Assembly (NCBI RefSeq): GCF_913566895.1
Contig: NZ_CAJYCN010000018.1
Location: 1 to 58,032 of the forward strand
Source of the DNA: Listeria ilorinensis
GTDB lineage: Bacteria; Bacillota; Bacilli; Lactobacillales; Listeriaceae
Length of the DNA: 58,032 bases
Direction of reading: 5' to 3'
Of the stretch, positions 6,744 to 16,085 are shown in pieces. Under the pieces are notes generated by a model. That model saw only the letters and a program-made list of their open reading frames with translations, ran no database searches and was not told the DNA's origin. The position numbers were made by a program, and so were the translations under genes. Positions within the stretch are counted from its first letter, which is position 1. The number at the start of each line of letters is the position of its first letter.

Positions 6744-8603
6744 ATGGACTACAATCAATTAGCAAAAGAAATTCTGCAAGCGGTCGGTGGTAAGAAAAAT
6801 GTCAATGAAGTGTATCATTGTGTGACGCGGCTCCGTTTTCAATTGAAGGATCTGGAAAAGGTCGATCAGAAGAAATTGCAGGCGATAGATAAAGTGATGG
6901 GAACCAATGTGGCGGGTAGCCAATTTCAAGTAATTATTGGAAATGATGTGCCAAAAGTGTTTGATGCCCTGGTGGAAGAGCATCCAGAATGGCAGTCTAA
7001 GTCAGGCGCGGCGAAAAAGAAAACAGGTAAGAAGGGTGTGAAAGGCTTCTTTTCGGGGATCTTTGATGCATTTTCAGGGGTGTTCGCGCCGATTTTGCCG
7101 GCGATTGCTGGGGCTGGTCTTCTAAAAGGATTCATGGCACTATTCGTAACGTTTGGCTGGTTAGCAACGGATACGGAAACTTATCGGATCTTGATGGCAA
7201 TCGGGGACGGCGTCTTTTACTTCTTGCCAATCGTTGTGGCGGTCAGTGCGGCGCGTTACTTTAATACTAATATGTTTGTGGCGCTCAGTGTGGGTGCAGC
7301 GCTCTTGTATCCAGATTTAACGGCGCTTTTAGCTGATGGAACGGCAACGCATTTTCTAGGCTTGCCGGTAACATCTGTCACCTACGCATATTCAGTTATT
7401 CCGATTTTGATTGCGATTTGGCTGATGAGTTATGTGGAGCGTTGGGTAGATCGGATTATTCCAACATCGCTGAAACTGCTTTTTGTACCACTGATTACAT
7501 TATTTATCATTGTACCGCTGACGCTTGTGGTTGTTGGACCGCTTGGAACATTTGTAGGCGATAGTGTCTCTGGTGGTATTAACTGGCTACTGAATAACGG
7601 TGGTGTGATCGGCGGGATCATTCTTGGTGGTTCGATGGCGATCATCGTTATGACAGGGATGCATTATGCGATCGTACCGTTTATTATTAGTAACTTAGCA
7701 AAATATGGCTATGATAAATTCCTGCCGCTGACTTACATTTCAAATATGAGTCAGGCAGGGGCAACTTTTGGGGTGTTTTTACGTTCGAAGGATAAGAAAA
7801 TCAAATCGTTGGCATTCTCAACTGGTCTTACTGCTTTGATGGGTGTGACGGAACCTGCTATGTATGGGATTAATATCGTGTACAAGCGGCCGTTCATTGC
7901 TTCCTTGATCGGTGGGGCTGCAGGTGGCGGATTTGCAATGATGTTTGGCGTAAAAGCGTATGTAATGACAGGTAATGGTGGTATTCCAGGCCTTCCAGGA
8001 CTGGTCGGTGATACATTTGTGTATGCCCTGATTGCCATGGCACTGGCATTTGTAGTGGCACTCATCTTCTCGTATATTTTTGGGATTGATGAAGAGATTC
8101 CAGTTGAGGAAACAAAGGACGTGGCTGTTGCAGCAGCTGGCGATGAAGTGTTATATGCGCCAGTAGACGGGGAAATGATTTCGATCGAGCAAGTAGAAGA
8201 TGCGACGTTTGCAGATGAAGTGATGGGGAAAAGTGTGGCATTCGAACCACGTGATGGAAAACTTTATGCACCTGTGAATGGAACGATTATCTCTGTCTTT
8301 AAAACGAAACATGCGATTGCACTCAAGAGTGATAATGGGGCAGAAATCTTGCTGCATGTCGGAATTGATACGGTGAAGCTTGACGGGAAATATTTTGATG
8401 CGCAGGTGGAAGCGGGACAGGTTGTGGAACAAGGCGATCTATTACTGACATTTGATTTGGAGAAGATTAAGGCTGAGTTTCCGACTACAACGGTGATGGT
8501 CGTGACAAATAGTCATGATTATGAAGGTGTGAATAAAGTAGAGATTGAAACGGTCAAGAAAAATAACCATGTAATGACGTTAAGGAGTGAGAAAAATGAG
8601 TAA
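6744..8603 (+). CDS. PTS beta-glucoside transporter, IIBCA fusion
   Basis: A 619-residue EII of the glucose/glucoside superfamily. The IIB domain (about 1-85) has the phospho-Cys motif HCVTRLRF. The IIC domain (about 100-450) has roughly ten membrane helices and the PTS-EIIC signature GVTEPAMYG. The IIA domain (about 480-619) has the phospho-His motif LLHVGIDTVKL. It imports and 6-phosphorylates beta-glucosides at the membrane. ATG at 6744 is 7 nt after GGAGGA; a TTG two codons earlier is less likely. The 3' end overlaps the GH1 start by 8 bp, which indicates translational coupling. It has exactly the same length as the second PTS at 16082, a paralogue of the same type. The exact sugar is not readable from sequence. 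Confidence 0.92.
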   Translation: MDYNQLAKEILQAVGGKKNVNEVYHCVTRLRFQLKDLEKVDQKKLQAIDKVMGTNVAGSQFQVIIGNDVPKVFDALVEEHPEWQSKSGAAKKKTGKKGVKGFFSGIFDAFSGVFAPILPAIAGAGLLKGFMALFVTFGWLATDTETYRILMAIGDGVFYFLPIVVAVSAARYFNTNMFVALSVGAALLYPDLTALLADGTATHFLGLPVTSVTYAYSVIPILIAIWLMSYVERWVDRIIPTSLKLLFVPLITLFIIVPLTLVVVGPLGTFVGDSVSGGINWLLNNGGVIGGIILGGSMAIIVMTGMHYAIVPFIISNLAKYGYDKFLPLTYISNMSQAGATFGVFLRSKDKKIKSLAFSTGLTALMGVTEPAMYGINIVYKRPFIASLIGGAAGGGFAMMFGVKAYVMTGNGGIPGLPGLVGDTFVYALIAMALAFVVALIFSYIFGIDEEIPVEETKDVAVAAAGDEVLYAPVDGEMISIEQVEDATFADEVMGKSVAFEPRDGKLYAPVNGTIISVFKTKHAIALKSDNGAEILLHVGIDTVKLDGKYFDAQVEAGQVVEQGDLLLTFDLEKIKAEFPTTTVMVVTNSHDYEGVNKVEIETVKKNNHVMTLRSEKNE

Positions 8604-10035
8604 ACAAGGCTTTCCAACAGATTTTTTATGGGGCGGTGCAACGGCGGCCAATCAATTTGAAGGTGGTTATGATCAGGGCGGAAAGGGGCTTGCTTGTGCA
8701 GATTTGTTCAGTAGTGGCACGCATACGGAACCACGGCAGATAACGGCTGAGATCCGGGAAGACTTGTTTTATCCAAGTCATGATGCGGTACGTTTTTATG
8801 ATCACTATAAAGAGGATATCAAGCTGATGGCAGAGGCCGGTTTTAAGGTATTTCGATTTTCGATCAATTGGACGCGAATCTATCCGACTGGTATGGAGAA
8901 TGAACCAAATGAAGCGGGGCTGCAGTTTTATGAAGACGTTTTTCGAGAGCTAGCCAAGTATGGGATTGAACCGCTTGTGACGATTGCTCATTTTGATATA
9001 CCGCTGTATTTGACGAATGAAAAGAACGGTTGGGCTTCGCGGGACTTGATCGATCTTTATTTGAAATATTGTGAGACGATCTTTACGCGGTATAAGGGTC
9101 TTGTCAAATATTGGTTGACATTTAATGAGATCAATACTGCGACGCTTTCGTTTGGAAATTATTTGTCACTTGGCATTCGGCATAGGGAGAGCGATTTTCT
9201 ACATCAAGAGGATCGGCCGTCTGAACGTTATCAGGCGCTACATCACCAGTTTGTGGCAAGTGCCAAGGCAGTGGAGTTAGGTCATCGGATCGATCCGGAT
9301 TATCAGATTGGCTGCATGATTGCCTATATGCCACGCTACCCACGAACTTGTGAGCCAGCTGATGTTTTATTGGCGAAGCAGACCGAAGCGATGCACAGTC
9401 ATTTTTGCGGGGATGTGCAAGTGAAGGGACGTTATCCTTATTATGCGAAAAATTATTTTGCGAACCAGGGGATTGAAGTGGATTTTGCGGAAGGAGACGA
9501 AGAGGCACTACTTGCTGGAACTGTTGATTTTTACACATTCAGTTATTATTTGAGTCTATGTGCTTCAGCGGATCCAGCATATGCAAGTTCTGGTAAAAGT
9601 GTGATCGGCGGTGCGGAAAATCCGTATTTACCAACTAATGATTGGGGCATGCAGACGGATCCGGTTGGCTTACGCATCTCACTGAATGATTTATATACGC
9701 GTTATGAAATTCCACTGATGGTAGTGGAAAATGGCTTGGGCGCTTTTGATAAGCTGACATCTGACGGGCATGTGCATGATGATTATCGGATCGATTATCA
9801 CCGGGCGCATATAGAAGAAATGCGAAAGGCGATCTTAGATGGTGTAGACTTGATCGGTTATACGATTTGGGGGTGTATTGATTTAGTGAGTGCTTCTACG
9901 GGTGAAATGGCAAAGCGCTATGGGATTATTTACGTAGATAAACAAGATGATGGCTCGGGTGATTATAGTCGATTGAAGAAGGATTCATTTTATTGGTATC
10001 AGAAAGTGATTGAGTCAAACGGTGCAGAGATTTAA
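8596..10035 (+). CDS. GH1 6-phospho-beta-glucosidase
   Basis: A 479-residue GH1 enzyme. The N-terminal FLWGGATAANQFEG is the family signature. TFNEIN supplies the acid/base Glu (E178), and VVENGLGAFD supplies the nucleophile (E378). No signal peptide is present, so it acts in the cytoplasm on PTS-phosphorylated glucosides, releasing glucose 6-phosphate and an aglycone. ATG 8596 lies 8 nt after AAGGAG. An in-frame GTG at 8587 overlaps that site. It is last in the RAT-controlled operon. Specificity for 6-phospho substrates is inferred from the PTS gene rather than from a residue I can point to. Confidence 0.9.
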   Translation: MSKQGFPTDFLWGGATAANQFEGGYDQGGKGLACADLFSSGTHTEPRQITAEIREDLFYPSHDAVRFYDHYKEDIKLMAEAGFKVFRFSINWTRIYPTGMENEPNEAGLQFYEDVFRELAKYGIEPLVTIAHFDIPLYLTNEKNGWASRDLIDLYLKYCETIFTRYKGLVKYWLTFNEINTATLSFGNYLSLGIRHRESDFLHQEDRPSERYQALHHQFVASAKAVELGHRIDPDYQIGCMIAYMPRYPRTCEPADVLLAKQTEAMHSHFCGDVQVKGRYPYYAKNYFANQGIEVDFAEGDEEALLAGTVDFYTFSYYLSLCASADPAYASSGKSVIGGAENPYLPTNDWGMQTDPVGLRISLNDLYTRYEIPLMVVENGLGAFDKLTSDGHVHDDYRIDYHRAHIEEMRKAILDGVDLIGYTIWGCIDLVSASTGEMAKRYGIIYVDKQDDGSGDYSRLKKDSFYWYQKVIESNGAEI

Positions 10036-10068
10036 GAATAAGGAAAAAGAATAGTTGAAAGACAAGTA

Positions 10069-10134
10069 AACCTAAAATCAGGCAACACCCATTTTTTGAA
10101 AAATGGTGTATTGCTCGATTTTAGGTTTTTTATG
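10069..10134. terminator. Bidirectional terminator between GH1 and lacI genes
   Basis: A long hairpin has outer arms AACCTAAAATC / GATTTTAGGTT and inner arms CAACACCCATTTTT / AAAAATGGTGTATTG. T-rich tails occur on both strands, serving the two convergent genes. Confidence 0.85.
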
Positions 10135-10144
10135 ATGGCTTCAT

Positions 10145-11173
10145 TTACTCATTGAATGGTGCACAGCTAGCGCGCTCGATCAGACTGGTGTTGACTTGGA
10201 TTTGGCGTGTTTCAAACATGGTGTCTGCCTTGATCTGCTTAGTAAGCAGAGCGAGTGTTTGTTCAGCAATGTCGCGTTTTTTGACATGAACGGTGGTCAG
10301 TTCCGGTGTGATCACCTTGCTTTCGTTGATATTGTCAAACCCTAATACGGAGATCTGTTCGGGAACTTTGATGGACAGGCTTTGCAGCATTTTGATCATA
10401 CTGATTGCCATATAGTCATTTTCGCAGAAAAGGGCAGATGGGCGTTCAGATAAATTAGCGAACATCTCTTTAACGACCGCTTCTTCTTTGATTTGCATGG
10501 CGGGTAGATGAAAAATATGAGTATCGGGTATCGTAATTCCGGCTTCTTCTAAACGTGCGTAGAAGCCGTTTTTGCGTTCCTCAAAATTCTTAATACGCGG
10601 AAGGCCCATAACATAGCCGATTTTTTGGTGGGCTAGTTTCAAAAGGTGGTCTGCTGCCATATAGCCGCCTAAAAAATTGTTAATGGAAACAAAATTGGCT
10701 GGAATGTGTGGGTGTCGAGTATCAAGAATGACCATTTTCGGATATTCTTGCTGGATCCGGCGGATTTCTTCTGCACTGAGATTGGTACCAAGCAAGATGA
10801 TACCAGCTGACGGCTGTTCTTTTTCTGCTTCGGACAACTCTTCTAAAAAAGTCTGTATTTCAAAGGTTGAAATGATCAGATCATACGGGTAGCTGGCGAT
10901 TTCAGCAGACAAATAGCTGAGTAGTTCACTGAAAAACGGCAGATTTTGATATTGATCTGTGATCAAATCAGGACTCTTGCAGGCAATAAAACGAATAGCC
11001 GATTTCTTTTTATTTTTTTTATTGGTATTGCGTAAAGGTACATAGTTATTTTCTTCGACGATTTTTAAAATATGTAAACGGGTTTCTTCACTTACGCCGG
11101 GTTTTCCGTTTAGCGCAAGAGAAACAGCCGATTTTGAAACGTTTGCTAGTCGCGCGATATCCTCAAGCTTCAT
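10145..11173 (-). CDS. LacI-family regulator of the putative apiose operon
   Basis: A 342-residue LacI/GalR repressor. The HTH is MKLEDIARLANVSKSAVSLA, with the hinge region at about 45-60. A periplasmic-binding-protein-like sensor follows (NDYMAISMIKMLQSLSIKVP and VLGFDNI are family hallmarks). The start at 11173 is 8 nt after AAGGGG. The upstream ATG at 11179 is only 2 nt from it. It is divergent from the six-gene sugar operon. TTTACTAAA-type motifs at 11189, 11221 and 11408 are the likely operators, so both autoregulation and operon control are expected. The effector is probably an apiose- or apiosyl-glucoside-derived sugar, by inference only. Confidence 0.9.
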   Translation of the reverse strand: MKLEDIARLANVSKSAVSLALNGKPGVSEETRLHILKIVEENNYVPLRNTNKKNKKKSAIRFIACKSPDLITDQYQNLPFFSELLSYLSAEIASYPYDLIISTFEIQTFLEELSEAEKEQPSAGIILLGTNLSAEEIRRIQQEYPKMVILDTRHPHIPANFVSINNFLGGYMAADHLLKLAHQKIGYVMGLPRIKNFEERKNGFYARLEEAGITIPDTHIFHLPAMQIKEEAVVKEMFANLSERPSALFCENDYMAISMIKMLQSLSIKVPEQISVLGFDNINESKVITPELTTVHVKKRDIAEQTLALLTKQIKADTMFETRQIQVNTSLIERASCAPFNE

Positions 11174-11188
11174 TTTCATTTCCCCTTG

Positions 11189-11229
11189 TTTACTAAATTT
11201 ATATTATTTATTATATCATGTTTAGTAAA
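11189..11229. promoter_or_regulatory. Two LacI-type operators flanking the lacI promoter
   Basis: TTTACTAAA (11189-11197) and TTTAGTAAA (11221-11229) are inverted copies of one 9-bp motif. Between them, on the minus strand, lies TATAAT, the probable -10 of the regulator gene. A third copy, ATTACTAAAC, sits at 11407-11416 in the leader of the divergent operon. Confidence 0.5.
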
Positions 11230-11329
11230 ACAAGACAAAAATTGGTTTTTATCAGCCTCTGAAAGCATTTCGTTTAGTTTTTATATATAAAATAGACTAA
11301 ATTAAAATATAAAATACTCTTGAAATTTA

Positions 11330-11381
11330 TTGACTTAGTTTAGAAGAGAGCTTATAATTCAAAGTAAGAAAGCGATTACGA
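11330..11381 (+). promoter_or_regulatory. Promoter and cre-like site of the six-gene sugar operon
   Basis: TTGACT (11330-11335), a 17-bp spacer and TATAAT (11353-11358) form a strong sigma-A promoter. Just downstream, 11366-11381 (AAGAAAGCGATTACGA) matches 14 of 16 cre positions, which would allow CcpA roadblock. The leader runs about 75 nt to the first ATG and contains a further TTACTAAAC motif. Confidence 0.7.
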
Positions 11382-11437
11382 ATTACTTTTTATCTTAACT
11401 AAAATCATTACTAAACTTAAATGAAGGTGGTTAGAAG

Positions 11438-12841
11438 ATGGGGGCAATCAAAATTGGCTTTGCTCCGACAAGGCGAAGTATATTTAGTGCGCCAGACGCA
11501 GTGAAGTATGCGAACCTCACACGAGAAAAGCTAAACGAACTAAACATTGAATTTGTTGATATTCAGGAGTTCAATGAGGACGGTCTACTTTATGATGACC
11601 AGGATGTAGCAAAAATTGCAGCAAAATTCAAAGCAGCTGGTGTAGAAGGGCTGTTTTTGCCGCATACCAACTTTGGGACGGAATATGTCTGTGCGCGGCT
11701 AGCTAAAGAACTGGATGTGCCGGTTCTCCTATGGGGACCACGTGACGAGCGGCCAGATGAAGAGGGGATTCGACTTCGGGATACGCAGTGTGGTTTATTT
11801 GCAACTGGGAAGGTGCTGCGGCGTTTTCAAGTACCGTTTACTTACATGACGAACTGTCGTCTATCTGATCCAGAATTCGAGCGGGGGTTACGCGACTTCA
11901 TGGCAGTCTGCAATACCGTCAAGACTTTCCGAAATATGAGGATCTTGCAAATCGGACCGCGGCCGTTCGACTTTTGGACGACGATGTGCAATGAAGGAGA
12001 ACTGCTTGAAAGATTTAATATCCAACTATCACCGATCCCGCTTCCAGAACTGATTCAGGAAATCCGTAATGTATCGGAAGAACAGATCGATGAGGTGGAC
12101 AGTACGACCGAATATTGCCATGGCTGCGCAATCGTCAAAATTAAGGAAGTCGATTTGCGGATGGTCGCGGCACTGAAGGTTGCGATGAAGAATTTGGCGA
12201 CTAAATATGGCTGCAGTGCAATTGCGATTCAGTGCTGGACGGCACTTCAGGACGAGATTGGCATTATGCCTTGTGCAGCTAATGCCATGCTGATTGACGA
12301 AGGGATCCCTGTAGTATGTGAAACAGATATTCATGGGGCGATTTCATGTCTGTTGATCGAAGCGGCGAATATGGGCAAAAATAAGAGCTTTTTTGCTGAT
12401 TGGACGGTGCGCCATCCTGATAATGAAAATGGTGAATTATTGCAGCATTGCGGTCTATTCCCATTCTCAGTTGCAAAAGATAAGCCAGCAATTGGGTATC
12501 CGCTCGCCTTTGATTCACCTGGGGCGGTAGAAGCGGAGGCTAAGGCTGGAGAATTGACACTCTGCCGCTTTGACGGCGACAATGGCGAATACTCCCTACT
12601 GCTTGGAAACGCGAAAGGGATTGACGGACCTTACACGAAGGGAACCTATTTGTGGATAGAGGTAGACAATTTAAAACGACTAGAAGAAAAAATCGTGACA
12701 GGGCCTTATATCCATCATGTCAGTGGGATTCATGCGGATGTCGTGCCGATTCTTTATGAGGCATGCAAATATATCGGAGTGAAACCGGACCTCTATGATC
12801 CAATCGAAGAAGATGTAAAGGCTTATTTACGCGGCGAGTAG
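11438..12841 (+). CDS. L-fucose/L-arabinose isomerase-like protein, candidate apiose isomerase
   Basis: A 467-residue cytoplasmic protein. The overall pattern is that of the FucI/AraA superfamily: an N-terminal Rossmann-like half (FAPTRRSIF...KAAGVEGLFLPHTNFG) and a C-terminal metal-binding half (CWTALQDEIGIMPCAANAML, CETDIHGAIS, IHHVSGIHADV). Glu/Asp/His residues in the last three segments are plausible metal ligands. It is first in an operon with a split transketolase, an FGGY kinase, a PTS and a DUF4038 hydrolase. The known transketolase route for D-apiose needs an aldose-ketose isomerase giving apulose, and this gene occupies that slot. The substrate is inferred. Other pentoses cannot be excluded from sequence. 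AAGGTGG precedes the ATG. Confidence 0.72.
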   Translation: MGAIKIGFAPTRRSIFSAPDAVKYANLTREKLNELNIEFVDIQEFNEDGLLYDDQDVAKIAAKFKAAGVEGLFLPHTNFGTEYVCARLAKELDVPVLLWGPRDERPDEEGIRLRDTQCGLFATGKVLRRFQVPFTYMTNCRLSDPEFERGLRDFMAVCNTVKTFRNMRILQIGPRPFDFWTTMCNEGELLERFNIQLSPIPLPELIQEIRNVSEEQIDEVDSTTEYCHGCAIVKIKEVDLRMVAALKVAMKNLATKYGCSAIAIQCWTALQDEIGIMPCAANAMLIDEGIPVVCETDIHGAISCLLIEAANMGKNKSFFADWTVRHPDNENGELLQHCGLFPFSVAKDKPAIGYPLAFDSPGAVEAEAKAGELTLCRFDGDNGEYSLLLGNAKGIDGPYTKGTYLWIEVDNLKRLEEKIVTGPYIHHVSGIHADVVPILYEACKYIGVKPDLYDPIEEDVKAYLRGE

Positions 12842-12857
12842 AGAAAGGAGTTTAACA

Positions 12858-13682
12858 ATGAGTGAATTAAAAGTGAAGTCTTTTGAGATTAGAAAAGCAG
12901 TTATGAAAATGATTTATGAGGCGAAAACGGGGCACACGGGCTCTGATCTATCTTGTACGGATATACTAGTGGCGCTGTATTATGGCGGTATGAAGATCAA
13001 TCCGAAAAAACCGCTTGCTGCTGATCGTGATCGTTATGTACAGAGTAAAGGGCATGCTGTCGAAGCGCTTTGGGCTGTTCTAGCGGATAAGGGTTTTTTC
13101 CCGAAAGAAGAGCTAGCTACTTTTTCTGCTTTTGGCACACGGCTGATTGGGCATCCAAATAATAAAGTTCCAGGGATTGAAATGAACACGGGATCACTTG
13201 GGCACGGGCTGCCAGTTTCTGTGGGCATGGCGCTGGCGGCGAAAATGGATGGAAAAACTTATCGAGTCTTTACGCTGATGGGCGATGGAGAACTTGCGGA
13301 AGGATCGGTCTGGGAAGGCGCAATGGCTGCTGCAAATTATCAGTTAGATAACTTGACGGCAATCATTGACCGCAATACTTTACAAATTTCTGGACGAACA
13401 GAGCGCGTTATGAGTTTGGAACCGCTGGCAGATAAATGGCGGGCATTCGGCTGGGATGTGATCAGTGTGGATGGAAATGATCCTGATGCGCTGCAAAAGA
13501 TTTTTAAAGAAGAAAATCATTCTGGCAAACCGCGGCTGATAATTGCTGAGACGACGAAGGGCTATGGTGTCAAAATGGCGGAAGATGTGGCAAAGTGGCA
13601 TCATTATGTACCATCAGCAGAAGAATATGCGTTGGTGATGCAAGAGTTAGATGAAAGATTGGAGGCGAGCCGCAATGAATAA
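12858..13682 (+). CDS. Split transketolase, N-terminal (TPP-binding) subunit; AptA-like
   Basis: This 274-residue protein is only the thiamine-diphosphate-binding half of transketolase. The TPP motif starts at MGDGELAEGSVWEG and ends about 27 residues later in IIDRN. TGHTGSDLSC and YVQSKGHAVEALW match the N-terminal active-site segments. Length is about 40% of a full transketolase, and the C-terminal half is the next gene. Apulose-4-phosphate transketolases AptA/AptB are a characterised example of such pairs, converting apulose 4-phosphate plus glyceraldehyde 3-phosphate into xylulose 5-phosphate and dihydroxyacetone phosphate. AptA identity is inferred from the operon. GAAAGGAG lies 7 nt before the ATG. 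Confidence 0.8.
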   Translation: MSELKVKSFEIRKAVMKMIYEAKTGHTGSDLSCTDILVALYYGGMKINPKKPLAADRDRYVQSKGHAVEALWAVLADKGFFPKEELATFSAFGTRLIGHPNNKVPGIEMNTGSLGHGLPVSVGMALAAKMDGKTYRVFTLMGDGELAEGSVWEGAMAAANYQLDNLTAIIDRNTLQISGRTERVMSLEPLADKWRAFGWDVISVDGNDPDALQKIFKEENHSGKPRLIIAETTKGYGVKMAEDVAKWHHYVPSAEEYALVMQELDERLEASRNE

Positions 13683-14628
13683 AATCGCAAATCGACAAGT
13701 AATGTGTGACGTCCTAATGAAAGCAGCAGAAGAGCAGCCGGAATTGGTCATACTCACGAGTGATTCCCGCGGTTCAGCATCGCTCGGGGCTTTTGCGGAG
13801 AAGTATCCGGAAAAGCTGATTGAAACGGGAATTGCGGAACAAAATATCGTAGGAATCTCGGCAGGACTTGCTCATAGTGGAAAGCGACCATTTATAGCTT
13901 CTCCGGCATGTTTTCTCAGCATGCGCAGTATCGAACAGATCAAAGTGGATGTGGCGTATTCGAATACGAATGTTAAGCTGATTGGTATCAGTGGCGGCAT
14001 AAGTTATGGGGCGCTTGGGATGAGTCATCATTCGCTACAGGATATTGCAGTGACAAGAGCGATTCCGAATTTAGAAGTAATCCTTCCAGCCGATCGTTTT
14101 GAAACGGAAGCGGTCTTTGAATACTTGTTGAAATCAGATGCTCCGGCTTATGTGAGACTTGGTCGAAATGCAGTCGAGGATTGTTATGCGGAAAAACCAG
14201 ATTTCGAGATTGGACAGGCAGTTACGCTTCGGGAGGGCGCAGATGTGGCTCTTCTCGCCACTGGTGAGATGGTGCGTGTGGCACTGGATGCTGCGGAAGT
14301 TTTGACGGCACAAGGCATCCATGCACGAGTGGTGAACTTTCCAACGATCAAGCCGTTCGATCAGGCGGCTGTCAGACAGGCACTTTTAGAAACAAAACTG
14401 CTCGTCAGTCTGGAAGAACATAGTATTTATGGTGGTTTAGGAGCAGCCGTTAGCGAGATCGCAAGCAGTGTTTCAACATTGACGCGTCATGTGATTTTAG
14501 GGATCCCGGATGAGCCAGCAATTGCTGGGACAAGTCAGGAAATTTTTGCCCATTATGGTTTAACGGCAAATGGTGTCGCGGAGACGGTGATGGAAAATCT
14601 AACAATCAATGAAGAGGGAAAAAGATGA
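13675..14628 (+). CDS. Split transketolase, C-terminal subunit; AptB-like
   Basis: A 317-residue pyrimidine-binding plus C-terminal transketolase half. GIAEQNIVGISAGLA contains the conserved Glu that activates the TPP cofactor. SHHSLQDIAVTRAIPN and ADRFETEAVFEY match the same domain. ATG 13675 follows GGAGG by 9 nt and overlaps the previous stop by 8 bp; an upstream in-frame ATG at 13651 precedes that ribosome site and is rejected. The last base pairs overlap the kinase start (ATGA at 14625-14628). Tight coupling to the N-terminal subunit supports a stoichiometric heteromer. Function as for the AptA-like subunit. Confidence 0.8.
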   Translation: MNKIANRQVMCDVLMKAAEEQPELVILTSDSRGSASLGAFAEKYPEKLIETGIAEQNIVGISAGLAHSGKRPFIASPACFLSMRSIEQIKVDVAYSNTNVKLIGISGGISYGALGMSHHSLQDIAVTRAIPNLEVILPADRFETEAVFEYLLKSDAPAYVRLGRNAVEDCYAEKPDFEIGQAVTLREGADVALLATGEMVRVALDAAEVLTAQGIHARVVNFPTIKPFDQAAVRQALLETKLLVSLEEHSIYGGLGAAVSEIASSVSTLTRHVILGIPDEPAIAGTSQEIFAHYGLTANGVAETVMENLTINEEGKR

Positions 14629-16085
14629 CTCGACGTTATCAAATCGCGATTGATCAAAGTACATCCGGGACGAAGGTACTGTTATTTAAGGAAGAGCAAC
14701 TGGTCGATCGGTTGGATAAAAAACATCGGCAATATTATCCGCAAAAAGGCTGGGTCGAACATGATCCCGAAGAAATCAGTCAAAATGTTCGTACGTTGAT
14801 TGCCGAGTTGCTAGAAAAGCACAGTCTCGAACCGCAGCAAATCGAGCGGCTTGCGATCACCAATCAGCGTGAAACGGTCGTTGCGTGGGACAAGGTGACG
14901 GGAAAACCACTCTATAAGGCGCTTGTCTGGCAATGCAATCGTACTGAGGCGATTTGTGAAACGTTGCGGTGCGGCGGTCATGAGGCACGTATCAAGGCGA
15001 TCACTGGTCTCAAAATCGACCCCTATTTTTCGGCACCGAAGATGAAGTGGCTGCTGGAGAATGTGGCGGCTGTTAGGGAGGCGCAGGAGACAGGACGATT
15101 AGCATTTGGGACGATGGATGCGTGGCTGATATTTACGTTGACACAAGGCGAAAATCATCTGACGGATCGGACGAATGCCTGCCGGACACTGCTGTATGAT
15201 ATTGACCGGAACGACTGGTCGGAAGAACTACTGGACTTGTTTGGCATCCGGCGAGCGGTGCTCCCAGAAGTGCAACATTCGGCGGCGGATTTTGGCGACT
15301 ATCTGGGTATTCCGATCCAAAGTGTGATGGCGGATTCGGAGGCGGCATTGTTCGGGCAGGGGTGTCAGGCATTTGGGGAGGTCAAGGCGACGCTTGGTAC
15401 TGGCTGTTCGGTGATGATGCAGGTGGGAACAAAGCGGCTACCGGATGATGCGGCTATTCTGTCGACAATTGCCTGGGACGAAGCTGGCGTCAATCAATAT
15501 GCGCTGGAAGGGATTATTCGTTCGTGTGGCGATACACTAGTTTTCCTAGCTGAACAGCTAGAACTGTTTGATGATTATGGAGCCGCTTGCAAGAAGGCTT
15601 TTCAGCTACCAGATAGTGGTGGTGTGGTGCTAATCCCGGCCCAACTTGGATTGGGCGCGCCTTACTGGACGACAGATGTGCAGGCGGAAATTCTTGGGTT
15701 AACGCGGGAACATACGAAGTGGTCGATCATTCGTGCCGGTTTTGCGAGTATTGCGTTTCAAATCAAAGCAGTCATTCAGGAAATGGAATGGCTCTCAGGT
15801 CAAAAGATTAAGCGCTTGCATGTGGATGGCGGGCTTACAAAGCAAGATCCGCTAATGCAGTTTTTAGCAGATGTATTGGGGGCAGAGGTGTCCATGTGCG
15901 ATGCAGAGGAGCTTTCGGCGATCGGTGTTATTTTGATCGCAAGTGGAAAAGTGACAAAATCGACAATCAGTAAAACGTATTTCCCAAGTGAAAATGAAGA
16001 ACAAGCCTTGAATGAATTTAAAGAATGGGAAGCAAGTGTGAAAAATAGCATTTCAAAATTACGGAAGGCGAGGAAGAGCAGATGA
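14625..16085 (+). CDS. FGGY-family sugar kinase, candidate apulose kinase
   Basis: A 486-residue FGGY carbohydrate kinase. IAIDQSTSGTKVLLF is the N-terminal phosphate-binding loop. TNQRETVVAWDKVTGKPLY and LVWQCNRT resemble glycerol kinase. GTGCSVMMQVG and LHVDGGLTKQDPLMQFLADV are the ATPase-fold motifs of the second domain. It shares ATGA overlaps with both the transketolase C subunit before it and the PTS after it. In the apiose transketolase pathway a kinase of this family phosphorylates apulose to apulose 4-phosphate, which fits the operon. Glycerol or xylulose kinase activity is the alternative from sequence alone. Confidence 0.8.
   Translation: MTRRYQIAIDQSTSGTKVLLFKEEQLVDRLDKKHRQYYPQKGWVEHDPEEISQNVRTLIAELLEKHSLEPQQIERLAITNQRETVVAWDKVTGKPLYKALVWQCNRTEAICETLRCGGHEARIKAITGLKIDPYFSAPKMKWLLENVAAVREAQETGRLAFGTMDAWLIFTLTQGENHLTDRTNACRTLLYDIDRNDWSEELLDLFGIRRAVLPEVQHSAADFGDYLGIPIQSVMADSEAALFGQGCQAFGEVKATLGTGCSVMMQVGTKRLPDDAAILSTIAWDEAGVNQYALEGIIRSCGDTLVFLAEQLELFDDYGAACKKAFQLPDSGGVVLIPAQLGLGAPYWTTDVQAEILGLTREHTKWSIIRAGFASIAFQIKAVIQEMEWLSGQKIKRLHVDGGLTKQDPLMQFLADVLGAEVSMCDAEELSAIGVILIASGKVTKSTISKTYFPSENEEQALNEFKEWEASVKNSISKLRKARKSR

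Noticed and set aside
7751-8065. Long open frame on the minus strand inside the PTS gene
   Set aside because: It is antisense to a clear IIC domain, has no ribosome site and arises from codon bias. Similar antisense frames in other genes were dropped for the same reason.
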